Assembly (NCBI RefSeq): GCF_021483235.1 | Contig: NZ_JAKEEC010000001.1 | Location: 403,709-467,708 of the forward strand | Length of the DNA stretch: 64,000 nucleotides | Source of the DNA: Arthrobacter alkaliphilus | GTDB lineage: Bacteria; Actinomycetota; Actinomycetes; Actinomycetales; Micrococcaceae | Reading direction: 5' to 3' | In this document: positions 47,921 to 56,763 of the stretch, piece by piece | Layout: each line of letters opens with the position of its first letter | Numbering within the stretch: the first letter of the stretch is position 1 | Notes under the pieces: model-generated | Told to the model about the DNA's origin: nothing | Databases searched by the model: none | Seen by the model: only the letters and a program-made list of their open reading frames with translations | Program-made: the position numbers and the translations under genes

Positions 47921-49450
47921 ATGAGGACCGCAACGCCGCCCGCCGGATTCGCAGTCCGGGCTTCGAGCGCCGGGGTCGCTAGCTCGGGGCTCCGGCGGTC
48001 CGATTACCGAGTCCTGCGGGATTTCCGGGCCTTCGAAGTGGTCAACGCAATGCGTCTGCCGCTCACGCTGGACGGTTTCAGGGCACTCGCGGTCTTCGGG
48101 TCAATAGCCTTGGTCCTACTCGGAACAGCGGTATTCGCAACCATGATGTCCGTCCTGCGCGACGGCCCGCTCCGTCACGACACGGCCGCCGTGCTCAACT
48201 GGGGATTCCTCGCGATCCTCTACTCCGCCGTCGTCGCGGTCCTCACTGAGGTAGTCTCGAGCCGGCGGCTGGCCGTCTCCGGCTCACCGCACCTGGAGCT
48301 CTTCCGGGCGATGGAGCTACCTCTTTCGCAGGTTGTGGTGAGATACGGTCTGATCCCGGCGCTCCGCCGCACAGGCATCCTTTGGTATTCGGCAGCGGTC
48401 TTCCTCGTGGTGTTCTTCGAGGAATCATCGGGCTACGCCGGCGTGGTGGCCGCTTCAGCCTCCGTCCTGGTTCTCGCCTCCTGTGCGTGCGCCTACTGCG
48501 TCCTCCATTTCGCTTCAACACCTGCGCAAAGGATCGGCCTCCATTGGCGGTACGTTCTCTTTGCCCTCATCCTTGGACTGCTGCTTGGGGCAGTTACGGG
48601 CTTTCTCCTGCCTCAGTTCTCCCGGCTCGGCAGCCTCGCGGAGGACCCCGCGCGCTTCCTCCCGGTCTTGTATTCGCTGGTAGCTATCGGGTCAGGGGTG
48701 CTGATTTTCCTGAGCATCCGCGCTTGGCGCCGCCTGAGTTACTTCAGGATTTCCTTCGGCCGCGAGCGGGCCGGCAGCCGACCACGGGCGGCGACGTTCG
48801 GACGATTCGTAGTCACTGATCTGTTGAGCAGCAAGCAGGGCTCGGTGATAGCCACCATCGTCCTCGCTTGGATCGCCGTCGTCGGCATCCTCCTCGGAGC
48901 CCGGGGAATCCTTCCCTTGCAGTCGGCTCTCGGCCCCGGGGAACTGGACAAGACTCTGATTGGTGCTGCCGTGCTCCTAAGCCTGGGCGTCACGGAACCG
49001 ATGCTTTATCGGATCGGGCCCACGGCGAAGCTCCACCACTACCGCTTTGCGTGGGAGAACGGTTGCTCGGCCGCTGGAATCGTTGTGCGGCTCGTCGGAA
49101 TATATGTCACGGCGGGGGCAGCCATCGGTGGATTCGTTTTCCTGGGGACCCTTCTCGCTCTGGGCATTGCGGTTCCCGGCGCTGTCCTCGCTGGTGCGAT
49201 CGTCGCAGCGTCCGGAGTCGTCGCGGAATCGCTCTCGCGTCCGCCAGCCACCACTGACGGCACCAAGTCCAATGATGTGATGGACGGCCTACTTACGCTT
49301 CTCCTGATTTCTCCTTGCTCGCTCGTCCTTGTTGTCAGCCCCCAGTTCAGCACTGTGCTGCTGTTGGGTTATTCCATCCTCTTGATCCTGGGAGCCGCCT
49401 CATGCCTGAACCAACGCCTTTTGAGGCTTCGATCGAAATCGATGCTGTAA
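47921..49450 (+). CDS. Large membrane protein, likely ABC permease of bacteriocin cluster
   Basis: A 509-residue protein with about ten to twelve hydrophobic helices and no obvious soluble domain. The N-terminal 45 residues are basic and cytoplasmic. It overlaps the ATPase gene by 49 bases, which argues that the two form one transporter for export of, or protection against, the mature peptide. It starts six bases after the preceding stop. I do not recognise a named family. Confidence 0.75.
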   Translation: MRTATPPAGFAVRASSAGVASSGLRRSDYRVLRDFRAFEVVNAMRLPLTLDGFRALAVFGSIALVLLGTAVFATMMSVLRDGPLRHDTAAVLNWGFLAILYSAVVAVLTEVVSSRRLAVSGSPHLELFRAMELPLSQVVVRYGLIPALRRTGILWYSAAVFLVVFFEESSGYAGVVAASASVLVLASCACAYCVLHFASTPAQRIGLHWRYVLFALILGLLLGAVTGFLLPQFSRLGSLAEDPARFLPVLYSLVAIGSGVLIFLSIRAWRRLSYFRISFGRERAGSRPRAATFGRFVVTDLLSSKQGSVIATIVLAWIAVVGILLGARGILPLQSALGPGELDKTLIGAAVLLSLGVTEPMLYRIGPTAKLHHYRFAWENGCSAAGIVVRLVGIYVTAGAAIGGFVFLGTLLALGIAVPGAVLAGAIVAASGVVAESLSRPPATTDGTKSNDVMDGLLTLLLISPCSLVLVVSPQFSTVLLLGYSILLILGAASCLNQRLLRLRSKSML

Positions 49451-50046
49451 CCGCCGGCTACCGGCAAGGCTCGCCCGTCCTGGACGGAATTAGCCTCAGC
49501 ATGGGCCAGCCGGGGCTTTACCGGGTGGCTGGCAGCAATGGCAGCGGGAAATCGACCCTCTTGGAGCTCATCAGCGGCTTCCTCCACCCCTGGGCTGGAA
49601 GTGTTCGTCTTTGCGGTATCGACGCGGGCTCCCCCGACGCGCGCCACGTACGGAGCGTCTGCCGGACGACACCGGCACTCTACCCCTCCATGACGGTTCA
49701 CGATCATCTGGCCTTCGCGGCGCGCAGCCGTCAGGTCGGTCCGGAGGCCGGGCTCGCCCGGCTGGCCAAGTATGGACTGCGGGATTGGGTGGAACAGCCC
49801 GTCTCGATGCTGTCGACGGGCAACATCCGAAAGCTCTGGCTGCTCATGTGCACCGTGGCCGATACCCCTGTGGTCGCTATCGATGAGCCCTTCAATGGCA
49901 TGGACGTTCGTGGAGTGGAGGCCCTGATCGATGAGCTCGGCGACTGGGCACAGCATAAAGTGGTGGTTCTTATCTCACACACACTTCCGGAGGAACTAAC
50001 CATCAGGCATTCGTTTGTCTTCAAGCAGGAAGGAGCCCTCCCGTAG
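49402..50046 (+). CDS. ABC transporter ATP-binding protein of bacteriocin cluster
   Basis: About 214 residues from ATG 49402 (GGGAG eight bases upstream), a lone nucleotide-binding domain. It has Walker A AGSNGSGKST, a degenerate signature (MLSTGNIRKLWLLM instead of LSGGQ), Walker B VVAIDEPFNGMD and the switch His in VLISHTLPEE. The relaxed signature parallels the ATPase at 87-803. It is the last gene of the six-gene operon and meets the convergent regulator gene after 20 bases. Confidence 0.88.
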   Translation: MPEPTPFEASIEIDAVTAGYRQGSPVLDGISLSMGQPGLYRVAGSNGSGKSTLLELISGFLHPWAGSVRLCGIDAGSPDARHVRSVCRTTPALYPSMTVHDHLAFAARSRQVGPEAGLARLAKYGLRDWVEQPVSMLSTGNIRKLWLLMCTVADTPVVAIDEPFNGMDVRGVEALIDELGDWAQHKVVVLISHTLPEELTIRHSFVFKQEGALP

Positions 50047-50066
50047 GACGGAGACGATCCGACGGT

Positions 50067-52799
50067 TCACTCCATCCGCTTCTCGCGGAATGGCGACGTA
50101 TCCCGGACAAGGTCAAAGAGGGCGGTCCGGGATGGGCTTCCTGTCTTGCGCAGCGCGTTGGAGATGTGGCTTTCCACGGTCCTGATACTGATTCCCAAAT
50201 GTTCGGCGATCTCGGGGTTGGAGCGATGACCGGCCAGGGCTGCTATTTCGATTTCCCGGACAGTCAGGGGTGAGTAGCTTCCGGAACTAAACGCGACGGG
50301 TTCATCCGCCGAAGGAAACCGCGTCGCGAACAGGGAGTACGCGCGGTCCATAGCGGCCGCACCGACGGTGTTGTCCACGAATGCGTGCCGTTTGAAGGCG
50401 CCGCGGAGCAACATTCGTACCTGGTAGAAATCGGCGTCGGGCTCGTAATGCTCAAGCAGCACACTGAGCATCTGGTGGTCGTCCTCCACCACCGCGGCGG
50501 CAATTGCCAAAAGCTGATCATGTGAAGCGGACGGGGCGTGTTCTTTCAACGTCTGCCGAAGGAGTTCAAGCACTTTCCGGCCCGGGAGAAGGCACGTGAA
50601 AAAGAGCGCGGAATAGATCGCCTCGAGGATATAGCCGCGTTCAAGCTGCCGCTCAACGAGTTTCGCGGCCTTCCCCTCAAACACAGCGGGGATGAGGGGC
50701 CGCGAGGCGACGAGCTCGTACACTCCTTTCGCTGTTCCCGGGAGCGGGCCGATGTCTTCGGTTTCGCGCCGCGCCTGGGTGGCAAGGGTCGCTGCGGGCA
50801 AGATCGCGGACGTTGCCGTCCTGAGCCCGGCGAGCCTCAGCATGGCGTCGTGGAGGGAGGCCACCAGGAAACCTGGCCTCCCCAGCGCAAAGACGCTGCC
50901 CATGAGGTACTCGGCGTCGTCGAAATAGCCCCGGTAGATCAGGGCCTGGGCCGCCACATAGGTGTTGGCAACCATCCCGAATTGGTCCAGCTTGCGGCGG
51001 GCGTCTGCGCGTTGGTCAAGAGCGAAGACAATCGCTTCATCGATCCGTCCGGAGGTGAACAAAGCCATTCCTCGTATGAACGGTTCGATTCCCGGAATGC
51101 CTCTGGGACCGCCCGAAGTGTCGATGGCTTTGAGCGCGGCGGACGGGTTGAACCGGTAGAGCTCCAGAACGCCCCGGATGCTCGATATGACGCCGCTTTC
51201 GGGGTGACGATCATGCAGGCGCGCGAAGATCTGCTCGAGATTCTCCGGCATCCGGTCGTAGGACGCCACGAGGAAAAGTTCTACCGCTTCGGCCTCGGCA
51301 GACCATTTGGGACGTTCCTCCCCAAAGCTCCTGAGGGCGCCGACTGCCGAGGCCAGTCCTTTGCCCTTATGGATCGACCAAAGCGCTTTCGTAAATGCCA
51401 GGAACAGGAGATCGCACGATGCTCCTTCCGAGGTCAAGGTCCGTGCAAGGACACGCTCAATCCGCGACGCGTCGATGGGCGAACCCCAGTAGATCTTTAG
51501 AAGTGCCGCAGCATTTGATACCGAGCTGACGGCGTTCCACCGTTCGTACCGCTGGCGCTCCACAACGGAGATTTGCTCATGAAAGTGGCGTGCCGTGGCT
51601 GCGTCATCCGAGTTTCGTTCAAGGCGCAGCGCCGCCAGGACCCTCATCAGCGAATCAGGCGAGTTGAGTTCAACATGGGACTCTTGCGGCAAGCCGCTGA
51701 GGGCGCGTGTGATTCGGCTTTTCAGGACACGCCTGCTTGTGAGCACTCTTTGGCCACGGAAGTAGTCGGCCAGGACTGGTGGCGTGATCGAGGCCGAGAC
51801 GGTGTTGTGGAGATCCTCCACGACGGAGATGAGACCGCGCTGTTCGAGCCTGTCGAGAATGTCGGAATGGACAACCTGTTGAAGTACGTCAAGGGGTGTA
51901 GTCCCGGCGATCGCCATGGCCTGAAGGCCCGTGAGTTCGTCGGGTCCGAGTCCTTCGAGGAGAGATTCCGCCGTGCCGTGGAGGTGCTCGTTCCACAGGG
52001 TCTCCCCTGTCATGCGCCATTGACCGTGGCGGAGGACAATCAAGCCACTGAGGGAAGCAGTTTCCGCGATGCGGACCACAAGCCGCGGGTTCCCGGCCGA
52101 TTGTGTCAGGATCCGGGCAGTGGTGTCGGTGTCCGCCGGAGCGCCCAGAATTTCTGTGAGGAGCTCGTTCACTTGCTTGTAGCGCAGCGGATTCAACAGA
52201 ACCCTGGCTTCCGGCCCGGAGCCGAGCGCAGGCGGCTGTGCCATCGAGTAGATGGAAGTCTCGCCCATGGTGACGATCATGGGCCGTCCGGTCCGACGCC
52301 GGACAGCGTCCAGTACCGCGACACTCTCAGCGTCGACGAACTCAAGGTCATCAACTACAAGCACGCGCTGCCCAGGCCTGGAGAGCCTGCTTGCCAGAGT
52401 GTCAGCCACACCCAAAACTCCCAATTGGCCTATTCGAATATCCAGGCTCAGGCTATGTATTCCACCAAACGGTATTTCGCGGTGCGAACGGAGTCCCGAA
52501 ACGAAATAAACGGTAGCGCCCGTATTTTCCAGGTCGGCGATAGCTTTTTTCACTACGCTCGTCCGCCCGCTTCCGGGCGCGCCGACAACTCGAACCATCA
52601 TTCCGCGAGCAACGTAGTCCAGCGTTCGCCGAACTTCCTGATCGAACACTCGCGATCCAACTTTCTCTGACGCGCTGATCCAGCACTCCCCGGGCCTTAG
52701 GTGGAGCGAGGTCCAGACGATCGAACTGTCTCCGGCCCAAAGCAGGGCGCTGGCCAGGCCGGCTCCCAAGCTCTCCTGCTGAATCCCCCGGGTGCGCAA
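50067..52799 (-). CDS. Large LuxR-type ATPase regulator (LAL-like)
   Basis: Up to 910 residues. The N-terminal AAA/STAND-type ATPase has a P-loop GAPGSGRT (residues 73-80) in which Arg replaces the usual Lys, and Walker B VLVVDD (145-150). A helical mid-region of about 500 residues looks TPR/MalT-like. The C-terminal 69 residues carry a LuxR HTH (LTVREIEIAALAGHRSNPEIAEHLGISIRTVESHISNAL in part). The start is uncertain: the first codon is TTG, and another TTG ten codons in follows AGGAG. It is the only regulator beside the bacteriocin operon and probably controls it in response to an unknown ligand. The altered P-loop may weaken ATP hydrolysis. Confidence 0.85.
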   Translation of the reverse strand: MRTRGIQQESLGAGLASALLWAGDSSIVWTSLHLRPGECWISASEKVGSRVFDQEVRRTLDYVARGMMVRVVGAPGSGRTSVVKKAIADLENTGATVYFVSGLRSHREIPFGGIHSLSLDIRIGQLGVLGVADTLASRLSRPGQRVLVVDDLEFVDAESVAVLDAVRRRTGRPMIVTMGETSIYSMAQPPALGSGPEARVLLNPLRYKQVNELLTEILGAPADTDTTARILTQSAGNPRLVVRIAETASLSGLIVLRHGQWRMTGETLWNEHLHGTAESLLEGLGPDELTGLQAMAIAGTTPLDVLQQVVHSDILDRLEQRGLISVVEDLHNTVSASITPPVLADYFRGQRVLTSRRVLKSRITRALSGLPQESHVELNSPDSLMRVLAALRLERNSDDAATARHFHEQISVVERQRYERWNAVSSVSNAAALLKIYWGSPIDASRIERVLARTLTSEGASCDLLFLAFTKALWSIHKGKGLASAVGALRSFGEERPKWSAEAEAVELFLVASYDRMPENLEQIFARLHDRHPESGVISSIRGVLELYRFNPSAALKAIDTSGGPRGIPGIEPFIRGMALFTSGRIDEAIVFALDQRADARRKLDQFGMVANTYVAAQALIYRGYFDDAEYLMGSVFALGRPGFLVASLHDAMLRLAGLRTATSAILPAATLATQARRETEDIGPLPGTAKGVYELVASRPLIPAVFEGKAAKLVERQLERGYILEAIYSALFFTCLLPGRKVLELLRQTLKEHAPSASHDQLLAIAAAVVEDDHQMLSVLLEHYEPDADFYQVRMLLRGAFKRHAFVDNTVGAAAMDRAYSLFATRFPSADEPVAFSSGSYSPLTVREIEIAALAGHRSNPEIAEHLGISIRTVESHISNALRKTGSPSRTALFDLVRDTSPFREKRME

Positions 52800-52842
52800 A
52801 CGAACCTCGTTCCAAGGGAAACCGTAAAGTCCGAAACCGCCA

Positions 52843-52975
52843 TCTCAGTGGTGTTTTGGCGAAACTCAGTGTGCGCGGGGAGGCGTCTCCGTGTGCTGAC
52901 GTGGGGTTTTGTTCCGCATCTCCGTGTGCGCCGATCAAAACTCAGTGTTCCGCCGGCGTCCACGGAGATGAGGTT
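52843..52975 (-). repeat. 21-22 bp period array, right copy, inverted
   Basis: TCTCAGTG, ACTCAGTG, TCTCCGTG, TCTCCGTG and ACTCAGTG start at 52843, 52864, 52886, 52919 and 52940, spaced 21, 22, 33 and 21 bases. These are reverse complements of the ACACnGAGA units at 45796-45910. The space from 52800 to 53255 holds no gene that I can see apart from this array. Confidence 0.75.
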
Positions 52976-53101
52976 TCGCGGTGGTTTCTCCATGGCCCTC
53001 CTAGTGGCGGTCTCTTGCTTACGACGCTACGGGGGTTTCGCGGCCACCCCTAGATCCAACCTCACGTATGTGGATATTTATTCGAATCTTATTTTGCTTG
53101 A

Positions 53102-53117
53102 TCGAACATAGATTCGA
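53102..53117. promoter_or_regulatory. LexA-like box with one mismatch
   Basis: TCGAACATAGATTCGA is the actinobacterial SOS consensus TCGAAC-N4-GTTCGA with one change. It lies 139 bases before the excalibur gene in an AT-richer stretch that also repeats ATTCGAATCTT. A functional link to that gene is not clear. Confidence 0.3.
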
Positions 53118-53255
53118 ATCTTGGAGCCAAGCCGCGCCATCGAGACTTGCGTCAAGAGGCCTTCTAGCCTATGTGGACAACGTTTTCTATTCTCGCATTT
53201 GAGATGCTAGGATCTGCTGACATTCGCGTTAAAAACTGAATCATGGGGGCAATAA

Positions 53256-53927
53256 ATGAATACTCGCGCGCTCGGAAACACCGGGGAGATAAAGCATGCG
53301 TCGCATGACTTCCTGAAATCTCGCAAAGCAATCTTCAAGATCGTAGCCATCGTCACATTCGGAGCCGCTGCACTCTCACTTTCCGCGTGCGGCGGTGCCA
53401 GCCCAGGGACATCCCAAGCGGGTGCAACCCAATCGACCTCGGCGTCGGCGTCGCCAACTCGGACACCCACTCCCACACCAACGGCTACCGCACCGAGATC
53501 CACGTCCTGCGTGACGGAGAACGCAACTGAGAGCTATCCACCGAAGGTGTATATCTGTACAAAATCGGACGCAGGAGCCTTGCTCTGGATGGAAAGCTCC
53601 GAGTCCAAGAGAGTGACGGATGCACGTGCGGCAGCGGCCGCAGCGGCTGCGAAGGCGGCAGCAGATAAGGCTGCAGCCGACAAGGCGGCCGCAGATGCCG
53701 CGGCAGCTCACGCCGCGGCCCAGGCCAAGGCAGACGCCGATGCGACCGCAGCGAAGGCCCAACAAGACCAAGCCCAGGCCAGGCAGGTCCAGCAACAGGC
53801 GCCTTCGTCCGTTTATTACAAGAACTGCACCGCAGCCCGCGCCGCCGGCGCCGCACCGATCTATCGCGGGCAACCCGGCTACCGGCCCGAGCTGGACAGG
53901 GATGGGGACGGCATAGCCTGCGAATAG
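53256..53927 (+). CDS. Excalibur domain lipoprotein
   Basis: A 223-residue surface protein. The signal region ends in a lipobox (LSAC, Cys about residue 47). A Ser/Thr/Pro linker, a small domain with two Cys (SCVTENATES, VYICTKS), and a long Ala/Asp/Lys coiled coil (residues 120-185) follow. The last 37 residues are an excalibur domain with YYKNCTAARAAGAAP and DRDGDGIACE, a Ca2+-binding EF-hand-like DxDxDG loop. Such proteins often attach to the cell wall. Confidence 0.88.
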   Translation: MNTRALGNTGEIKHASHDFLKSRKAIFKIVAIVTFGAAALSLSACGGASPGTSQAGATQSTSASASPTRTPTPTPTATAPRSTSCVTENATESYPPKVYICTKSDAGALLWMESSESKRVTDARAAAAAAAAKAAADKAAADKAAADAAAAHAAAQAKADADATAAKAQQDQAQARQVQQQAPSSVYYKNCTAARAAGAAPIYRGQPGYRPELDRDGDGIACE

Positions 53928-53959
53928 GTGCAAATCGCCAAAGCAGGGTTGAGCGACAC

Positions 53960-54483
53960 GGAAAATTCCTGACGCTACGCGAATTCCGGTAGCGTCAGGA
54001 ATTTCGCGCGTCGCCAGGAAATTTGCGCGTCGAAAGACAGCCGCTCGGCCTGCGGCATCCAGACATCCCCTGACGAAGGCGCCCTGGCCGGGCAGGGCGC
54101 AGCGACTCCGTAAATTCCTGGCGCTACGCGAATTCCGGTAGCGTCAGGAATTTCGCGCGTCGCCAGGAAATTTGCGCGTCGAAAGACAGCCGCTCGGCCT
54201 GCGGCATCCAGACATCCCCTGACGAAGGCGCCCTGGCCGGGCAGGGCGCAGCGACTCCGTAAATTCCTGGCGCTACGCGAATTCCGGTAGCGTCAGGAAT
54301 TTCGCGCGTCGCCAGGAAATTTGCGCGTCGAAAGACAGCCGCTCGGCCTGCGGCATCCAGACATCCCCTGACGAAGGCGCCCTGGCCGGGCAGGGCGCAG
54401 CGACTCCGTAAATTCCTGGCGCTACGCGAATTCCGGTAGCGTCAGGAATTTAGCGCGTCGCTAGGTAATTTGCGCGTCGAAAG
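53960..54483 (+). repeat. 149-bp tandem repeat array with palindromes
   Basis: A palindromic core (arms AATTCCTGACGCTAC and GTAGCGTCAGGAATT) recurs four times with exact period 149 bases (TACGCGAATTCC at 53976, 54125, 54274 and 54423). Three complete spacer copies of about 105 bases are identical by eye. Copies 2-4 have one G-U in the stem. Each core is followed by a related half-palindrome (CGCCAGGAAATTTGCGCGTCG); the last copy has several substitutions. It fills the gap between excalibur and cspA genes. Confidence 0.95.
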
Positions 54484-54497
54484 CGTACAAACACAAA

Positions 54498-54535
54498 AAA
54501 GCAGGGCCGGTCAAAATTGACCGGCCCTGCTTTTG
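54498..54535 (-). terminator. Strong terminator of cspA
   Basis: A perfect 18-bp stem (AAAAGCAGGGCCGGTCAA and complement) with a two-base loop, ending in a T-run on the minus strand. It is 11 bases after the cspA stop. Confidence 0.92.
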
Positions 54536-54546
54536 AAATCCGAAGC

Positions 54547-54750
54547 TTAGAGAGCCTGGATGTTTACTGCCTGCGGACCCTTGGGGCCCTGCTCGACGTC
54601 GAAGGAAACCTTCTGGTTCTCTTCGAGGGAGCGGTAGCCGCCGGCGTTAATTGCGGAGTAGTGAGCGAAAACGTCCTGGCTGCCATCTTCCGGGGAGATG
54701 AAGCCGAAGCCCTTTTCGGAGTTGAACCACTTGACGATACCTGTAGCCAT
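54547..54750 (-). CDS. cspA: Cold shock protein
   Basis: A 67-residue CSD protein that binds single-stranded RNA and DNA as an RNA chaperone. RNP-1 (KGFGFISP) and RNP-2 (DVFAHYSAI) are present, and length is canonical. A good site (GGAAAC, AAACTGG) precedes the ATG. About 240 bases upstream lie free of genes, fitting the long 5-prime leader common in csp genes. Confidence 0.96.
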   Translation of the reverse strand: MATGIVKWFNSEKGFGFISPEDGSQDVFAHYSAINAGGYRSLEENQKVSFDVEQGPKGPQAVNIQAL

Positions 54751-54991
54751 TTTTCCAGTTTCCTTACTGAAGGTGGAGGTTGTCCCGACTGTCGGGCCTC
54801 CGGTGTGGGGTGTTCTCCACCGTTACTTCAGAAGGTCGCGGTTGATGGACCGCGGGAACTGCCTGAACTACCAAATGCCAAACACAACAACAGGAACCAG
54901 CATACAGGGGTTTGCCGATATGGCTAGTCTTTAGCAAAATTCGTCACACTCTGCCGGACGGCCTGCACGCGACACGGACCGGTGCGCATGA

Positions 54992-55351
54992 TCAGTCCAG
55001 GCAGAGGCAGAATGGATGACCCGCGGGATCAAGGAAAACCCGGAATGTCGTACCCGGCTGGTTCTCATGCTTGGTGGCGCCGAGCTCAAGCACAGCCGCC
55101 TCCGCGGTGTCGAGGTCGTCCACAACGACGTCGAGGTGCATCTGCTGCGGGACGTCCTGGCCGGGCCATTGGGGCGCCCTGTAGGAGTCGACTTTCTGGA
55201 ACGAGAGGGAATCTCCGTAATCGGCGCGGATGGACCACCAGTCATCGTCGTTCCGTTCGATTTTCCACTCAAGCAGGGCGCTGTAGAACTCGGCCAAGGT
55301 CTTGGGGTCGGGACAATCGAGGACGACGACGGGAAAGCGTGCGATAGCCAT
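54992..55351 (-). CDS. VOC (glyoxalase-like) family protein
   Basis: A 119-residue protein with two beta-alpha-beta-beta-beta modules: FPVVVLDCPDPKTLAEFYSALLEWK, then MHLDVVVDDLDTAEAAVLELGA and FLDPAGHPFCLCLD. This is the common actinobacterial glyoxalase-like form. ATG 55351 was chosen because residues upstream do not fit. Function is not known; relatives include resistance and dioxygenase proteins. Confidence 0.88.
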   Translation of the reverse strand: MAIARFPVVVLDCPDPKTLAEFYSALLEWKIERNDDDWWSIRADYGDSLSFQKVDSYRAPQWPGQDVPQQMHLDVVVDDLDTAEAAVLELGATKHENQPGTTFRVFLDPAGHPFCLCLD

Positions 55352-55391
55352 GGCCCCCACTCTAGGACCGTTGCCGGAGGATCGCACCAGC

Positions 55392-56570
55392 TCAGGGCGT
55401 CGGATTAGGCGCGGGGATCGTCGTCGGAAACGTGCCGAGGTTCCTATAGAGGTCCGAGTTGAACGTGGTGTGCCCGTGGTCGTCAGAGACATAGACCTCG
55501 AACGTGAAGATGCTGTCGCCGTGGTCAAGCGTGAACTCGATCGTGGGGTTCACAGCGGATATTGTCCCCTGCGAGACAATCCGGCCGTACCTCTGCTCCG
55601 GAACGCTGAGATCCGCGCCGTGCTGCGCGGGGTCACGGATGAAGTATCGGACCGTGTACGGCGCTGACGGCAGCGGCCGCAGGGTCGGGTAGAAGGTGAA
55701 ATTCCTCGTGCCGGTCGCTGGATACACCATCGCACGCCACTGGAAGGTGGTGACGGCGGGAGTGAGAGCGTCGTTGAGGTCACGGATGCCGGCGCGGTTC
55801 GTTTCGGCGTCGAAGCTGCGGTTGGCGGAGCTGCTGCGGCTATGGCTGACGGCTTTGGAGAAAGGCCCGAGTCCCAGGCCGAGGCTTACACCGAGCCCGA
55901 TAGTGACGACCGGAAGGAGGATCGCCCACATGAGCGAACGGCGTCGCAAGCCGGCGCGCACGGCCTCCCGATGCACCGAGAGCGTGTGCGGTACGACGCC
56001 TGTGGCTGCGGCTCTTGAGTATGGGCTGTAGCCCGCGCGGGCCCAGGCCTCAATGTATGCGGCGCGCGGTGGCAGTGGAGCTTGCGCGCCTCCTTCCGGG
56101 TTCCAGTAGGACAGGAATGGCAGCGGCAGGTCCCGGAGCCGGTCGTAAGGGTCCCTCGTGGTGAAGGTCGGCACCATGCGGTACTGAACTCCCCCGCGGC
56201 TGGTGTACCGGTGAAGGTAGGGGTAAAAGTCTTCAAGATGGGTGCGGTCGATCCTGGCCCGGACAACGAATGCCCTCGTCACCGTTGCCTCGAAGCGCGT
56301 AAGCGTAACCCACTCCCCGGCATACCAAAGTAGGACGGCACCCGCGATAGCCGAGACTATTGAACCCGCAATGATGAGCCCCTCAGCCGAAGACGGGATG
56401 ATTGTGCTGTCGCGGTCGTTGACAAGGATCGAGCCGGCTACTGCTATCGCAGCGATGAGCACGAGACCCGCACCGAGGGCCGCACCAGCCCAGCGCGGCA
56501 TCCGCAAGGCGCGGATCTGGACTGGTAGATCATCCTCGCGGAAATGATCCCCGGAATTCGGAACGAACAT
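55392..56570 (-). CDS. Hypothetical membrane protein
   Basis: About 392 residues from ATG 56570 (GGGGGT five bases upstream). Two helices lie near residues 25-45 and 62-85, a soluble segment follows, then another helix near 215-238 and a C-terminal extracytoplasmic beta-rich domain. An RHYTSRGG-like DUF3592-type stretch (ARIDRTHLEDFYPYL, GGVQYRMVPTF) is suggestive but not certain. No function can be given. Confidence 0.65.
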   Translation of the reverse strand: MFVPNSGDHFREDDLPVQIRALRMPRWAGAALGAGLVLIAAIAVAGSILVNDRDSTIIPSSAEGLIIAGSIVSAIAGAVLLWYAGEWVTLTRFEATVTRAFVVRARIDRTHLEDFYPYLHRYTSRGGVQYRMVPTFTTRDPYDRLRDLPLPFLSYWNPEGGAQAPLPPRAAYIEAWARAGYSPYSRAAATGVVPHTLSVHREAVRAGLRRRSLMWAILLPVVTIGLGVSLGLGLGPFSKAVSHSRSSSANRSFDAETNRAGIRDLNDALTPAVTTFQWRAMVYPATGTRNFTFYPTLRPLPSAPYTVRYFIRDPAQHGADLSVPEQRYGRIVSQGTISAVNPTIEFTLDHGDSIFTFEVYVSDDHGHTTFNSDLYRNLGTFPTTIPAPNPTP

Positions 56571-56763
56571 CACTACCCCCAACATTCATCGGGAAAGGCC
56601 CCGAGCCCGATGCTCCCATAAGCCGCTCCCCTTTGGCGGTCGATGGGCGAATTCTCGGCAATTCTTAGGCAAAAACTTGCACTGCCGTGCCCACAGTGCT
56701 GTCCACCTCCCGCACCCGAATTCCTCGGCGTAAAGTTCTGCCAAGGGACCGGAAGGACCGCCC

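Noticed and set aside
53960..54483. 149-bp repeats as a CRISPR array
   Set aside because: The spacers are identical and long, repeats are palindromes, and no cas genes are present.
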